Below are positions 6,788 to 9,263 of a DNA stretch of 9,263 nt, in pieces. The position numbers and the translations under genes were made by a program. Within the stretch, counting starts at the first letter, position 1. Each line of letters opens with the position of its first letter. The notes beneath the pieces were generated by a model. The model saw only the letters and a list, made by a program, of their open reading frames with translations, was not told where the DNA came from and did no database searches. The stretch is from positions 1-9,263 of the forward strand of contig JASHVB010000120.1 of the NCBI GenBank assembly GCA_030039695.1. The letters are read 5' to 3'. This DNA comes from Acetobacteraceae bacterium. Its GTDB lineage: Bacteria; Pseudomonadota; Alphaproteobacteria; Acetobacterales; Acetobacteraceae.

Positions 6788-7975
6788 ATGCACTTCGCGA
6801 TGAAACCGGAGTTGTCGGAATGGCAGGAGCAGGTGCGGGACTTCGTCTCACGCGAGCTGCAGCCGTACGACGAGGAGGTGGAGCGCACGGGTCAAGTGCC
6901 GGCTTCGGCGCTGGATGGTCTGCGCAGGATGGGCCTGTTCGGCACCAATACTCCGCGCGAGTACGGGGGTCTTGGCCACTCGATGCTGGGGAGCTGCCTC
7001 GCGGTCGAGGAGCTCGCAAAGGCCCACGCCGCATTCTACTACCTATCCGGGGTGAACGTACATATCGGGTCTAAGGCCATCGAGTTCGCGGCAACACCTG
7101 CTGTGCGAGATCGATGGCTTCCGGAGATCGCGGCTGGTCGAGTCATCGCCGCTTTCGCCCTTACCGAGGCCGAAGCCGGGTCCGATGTCGCCCGGATCCG
7201 CACCCGCGCACGGCGCGAAGGAGCGCACTATGTGCTCGATGGCCGGAAACTCTACATCACCAACGCCGCGGAAGCCGCAGTCTTTACAGTCTTCGCCACG
7301 CTCGATCCGCGCCTTGGTGCAAAGGGACTGTGCGCTTTCGCCGTGCCGGCTGAAACGCCTGGCCTGGTCATCGGCCGAGCCATTCCGATGGCCGCGGGCC
7401 ACGGCTCATCACATTGCGAGGTTATCCTCGATGGCTGCCGCGTGCCGGTGGAAAATCTCATTGGCCGGGAGGGCGACGGCTTCGTCCTGGCCATGCGGTG
7501 CCTTGACGCCGGTCGCACACATTGGGGCGCATACGGCGTCGGCGCCGCCCAGCACTTGGTCGACATGGCGCTATCCCGGGTGGTCAGCCGCCACACCTTC
7601 GGCGAGCCACTCGGCACGCACCAGGGCATTCAATGGACGCTGGCGGAACTCGCTGCGGCCCTCCATGCGGCGCGGTTGGTGGCCTACGAGGCCGCCTGGG
7701 CATACGATCATCAGCCGGAGCGACGCAGCCAGGCCGCCGCCATGTCCAAGCTCACCGGAGGCGATATGGTTTGCCGTGTTGCTGACGCGACGCTACAGAT
7801 CTTCGGCGGCAGCGGTTATTCGAAAGATTTCCCCATCGAGCGGATCTGGCGCGAGGTGCGCGTCGTCCGGATCCTGGACGGCACCTCGGAGATGATGAAG
7901 ACCATCATCGGCCGTCAGCTCGTCCGCGACGCCCAGACCAAGAACGCAGCGCTGACATCAACCATTGCGAGATGA
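6788..7975 (+). CDS. Acyl-CoA dehydrogenase family protein
   Basis: 395 residues, a standard length for this FAD enzyme, which oxidises acyl-CoA to 2-enoyl-CoA and passes electrons to electron-transfer flavoprotein. Domains run in the usual order: N-terminal helical part (about 5-118), middle beta domain starting at ALTEAEAGSD (124-133, flavin/substrate contact, with Glu where Pro is commonest), DGRKLYITNA (151-160), then the C-terminal helical domain with RHTFGEPLGTHQGIQW (268-283) and QIFGGSGYSKDFPIER (337-352). The usual catalytic Glu before Gly-Thr is Asp364 here (ILDGTSEM). ATG 6788 is chosen because GGAAAG (6776-6781) lies six bases upstream; ATG 6800 and an upstream start at 6713, inside the previous gene, are weaker. 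No CoA ligase, thiolase or ETF gene is adjacent, so the acyl substrate is unknown. Confidence 0.93.
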   Translation: MHFAMKPELSEWQEQVRDFVSRELQPYDEEVERTGQVPASALDGLRRMGLFGTNTPREYGGLGHSMLGSCLAVEELAKAHAAFYYLSGVNVHIGSKAIEFAATPAVRDRWLPEIAAGRVIAAFALTEAEAGSDVARIRTRARREGAHYVLDGRKLYITNAAEAAVFTVFATLDPRLGAKGLCAFAVPAETPGLVIGRAIPMAAGHGSSHCEVILDGCRVPVENLIGREGDGFVLAMRCLDAGRTHWGAYGVGAAQHLVDMALSRVVSRHTFGEPLGTHQGIQWTLAELAAALHAARLVAYEAAWAYDHQPERRSQAAAMSKLTGGDMVCRVADATLQIFGGSGYSKDFPIERIWREVRVVRILDGTSEMMKTIIGRQLVRDAQTKNAALTSTIAR

Positions 7976-8764
7976 CTGGTCCAGGAACTCGCCGGGGGTC
8001 ATGCCCATGACCTGCCGGAAGGCGTAGCCGAAGGCAGCGACGCTGGAGAAACCGAGCCGCGCCGACACCCGTTTGATCGGGCCCTCGCCGCTCCCGAGAG
8101 CCTCGACCGCTTTCATGATGCGGGCACGCTGTCGCCATGTCTTGAAGGTCAGAGTGGTCTCGGCGGGAAAAAGCCTTGTGATTGTGCGCTGAGAAACGCC
8201 GGCTGCGCGGGCGAGGTCCTCCAGTTCAAGTCCGCCGCTTGGGTCGGCCAGGACGAGATTGGCGACGCGGCGCGCGCGCAAATCGGCCGGCATGGGGACG
8301 AACGTCATTGCGTCCTCGGCTTCGGCGAGCTCAAACAAGGCGAGTTGTGCGAGCAGTTCAGTCCGCCTCAAGTCGGGGCCCGACGACAGGGCCAACATCA
8401 CCGCACGCAGCAGTGGCCCCACCACGACCACGAACTCACGCCCTAGCCGCTTCGCCTCAGGGTGCGTCCGAAGCCAGCCAGGTGCGACATAAAGCGTGCG
8501 CATCTCAAGCTCGCCCAGCATATCGACAGAATGCTCGATTTGTGGGGGCAACCACACCGCACGCTGTGGTGGGACGAACCAACGTCCCTTTGGAGTCGTC
8601 ACCTGCATCACGCCGCGCGCGGCAAACAGCAGTTGCGCCTCGCGGTGAGCGTGCAGCGCGAGGTGAGCGCCTCGCGGATAATCGCGCGCTAGCGTACTGA
8701 CGTCGTGATTGGCGGCCACTGCGGCCTGCGATGCCACGTGATTTGGCGTCTGCGCGATGCTCAT
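7958..8764 (-). CDS. AraC-family transcriptional regulator with N-terminal cupin sensor domain
   Basis: 268 residues from ATG 8764. The N-terminal half is a cupin-like sensor (about 24-95) with HLALHAHREAQLLFAARGVM (34-53) and a WFVPPQRAVWLPPQIEH stretch, as in NimR-like regulators. The C-terminal half holds two helix-turn-helix units, LEDLARAAGVSQRTITRLF (181-199) and IKRVSARLGFSSVAAFGYAF (230-249), closing with RQVMGMTPGEF (250-260), the AraC signature. The start is uncertain: ATG 8809 would add 15 residues and leave only 20 bases to the divergent transporter. No candidate start has a good ribosome site; 8764 is preferred because it leaves room for a divergent promoter. It faces the transporter at 8830 head-to-head and is probably its regulator. 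Its 3' end overlaps the dehydrogenase by 18 bases. Confidence 0.9.
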   Translation of the reverse strand: MSIAQTPNHVASQAAVAANHDVSTLARDYPRGAHLALHAHREAQLLFAARGVMQVTTPKGRWFVPPQRAVWLPPQIEHSVDMLGELEMRTLYVAPGWLRTHPEAKRLGREFVVVVGPLLRAVMLALSSGPDLRRTELLAQLALFELAEAEDAMTFVPMPADLRARRVANLVLADPSGGLELEDLARAAGVSQRTITRLFPAETTLTFKTWRQRARIMKAVEALGSGEGPIKRVSARLGFSSVAAFGYAFRQVMGMTPGEFLDQSSRNG

Positions 8765-8829
8765 TGGCCATACATCGATCATCCGCCAGACCATTTCAAG
8801 AGAAGACATCCGAACCGAGGGCTCGCCCT
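8765..8829. promoter_or_regulatory. Divergent control region between the AraC regulator and the MFS gene
   Basis: About 65 bases separate the two outward-facing starts, so both promoters and any AraC operator must be here or in the gene ends. I see no clear -35/-10 pair. GAGG at 8817-8820 serves as ribosome site for ATG 8830 (nine-base spacing). It sits in a small inverted repeat, AGGGC-TC-GCCCT (8818-8829), which abuts the start codon and might slow translation as a four-base-pair hairpin. Confidence 0.5.
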
Positions 8830-9263
8830 ATGAACCGTGCAGGTACCGTGATCAGTTTCGTCAACGCCGCGCACTTCCTCGACCATTACGCCATGCTCGT
8901 CTTTGCCGCGGCGGTCGTGGTCATGGGGCCGGTATTCGGTATGGGCTACTCTGAGCTGCTGCCCTACGCGACCCCGGGCTTCGTCGCCTTCGGTGCCGGC
9001 TCGCTTGCCACCGGCTGGCTCGGTGACCGCTGGAGCCGAAGGCACATGATGGTGTTGTTTTTCCTCGGCACCGGCGCCGCGATGATTGCCGTGGGGTTGG
9101 TGCGCACACCGTGGCAACTCGGCGCCGCCCTGCTCGCGGTCGGATTGTTTGCCGCCATCTACCACCCCGTGGGCACCGCGATGCTGGTCTCCTATGCCGA
9201 CAAGCTCGGGCGCGAGGTCGGTATCAACGGCGTGTGGGGTAATCTCGGTGTTGCCTTCTCGGC
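8830..9263 (+). CDS. MFS transporter, N-terminal part (drug-efflux/fosmidomycin-resistance-like)
   Basis: The first 144 residues of a major facilitator protein; it runs off the window. Helix 1 carries the FVNAAHFLDHYAMLVFAAAV stretch typical of the Fsr-like branch, helix 2 follows (about 45-62), and the loop 2-3 motif is GWLGDRWSRR (62-71), the family's motif A. Helices 3 and 4 follow (about 73-91 and 97-115), with FAAIYHPVGTAML (107-119). It sits in the inner membrane and is probably an exporter of small toxic compounds, judged from the branch and from a divergent AraC/NimR-like regulator, a common pairing for efflux pumps. Start ATG 8830 has GAGG nine bases upstream. Substrate unknown. Confidence 0.88.
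   Translation, partial: MNRAGTVISFVNAAHFLDHYAMLVFAAAVVVMGPVFGMGYSELLPYATPGFVAFGAGSLATGWLGDRWSRRHMMVLFFLGTGAAMIAVGLVRTPWQLGAALLAVGLFAAIYHPVGTAMLVSYADKLGREVGINGVWGNLGVAFS

Noticed and set aside
8182..8700. 172-residue plus-strand frame opposite the AraC gene
   Set aside because: Arg/Pro/Ala-rich shadow; the minus strand gives a complete AraC protein with both helix-turn-helix units.
1..9263. CRISPR array, tRNA, rRNA or riboswitch
   Set aside because: No regularly spaced repeats, no cloverleaf with the usual T-loop sequence and no known RNA core motif was noticed on either strand; reading by eye could miss a weak structured RNA.

Overview
This 9.3 kb window is GC-rich and gene-dense. Its style (hydantoinase/oxoprolinase pair, MHS-type and other MFS carriers, acyl-CoA dehydrogenase, AraC regulator, stop/start junctions 1 nt apart) suggests a soil-type proteobacterium, probably alpha or beta. 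That placement is inferred from codon composition and gene content; there is no rRNA or other marker.

Left block (1-4268, + strand) is a tight catabolic operon. It holds the 3' end of an MFS permease of the metabolite:H+ symporter type, then hyuA (269-2305) and hyuB (2307-4268), the two subunits of a hydantoinase/5-oxoprolinase-family enzyme. Both junctions are stop-1 nt-start and share the same 9 bases, so the three genes are probably translated in a coupled way. The simple reading is a transporter feeding an ATP-dependent lactam/hydantoin-type hydrolase; the substrate cannot be read from sequence.

Middle block (4269-6731) differs in texture: codon bias is weaker and AT-ending codons are more frequent. 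It opens with a good ribosome binding site and ATG just after hyuB, whose frame closes after 37 codons. About 900 bases without a recognisable gene follow, including a long open frame on each strand in exact codon-complement register. Then comes an MFS carrier (from 5169) that runs in frame into a complete Cys-rich DUF1272 domain. The DUF1272 part has its own strong Shine-Dalgarno sequence and ATG at 6483, so this is either a true membrane-carrier/zinc-ribbon fusion or two genes joined by loss of a stop. It is the most unusual object in the window.

Right block (6788-9263) holds an acyl-CoA dehydrogenase (+) with Asp at the usual catalytic Glu position. It overlaps tail-to-tail by 18 bases with an AraC-family regulator (-). 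The regulator is divergent from a second MFS transporter (+) that runs off the window, and probably controls it.

No tRNA, rRNA, CRISPR array, complete insertion sequence or phage gene was seen. I found no convincing wholly new system.
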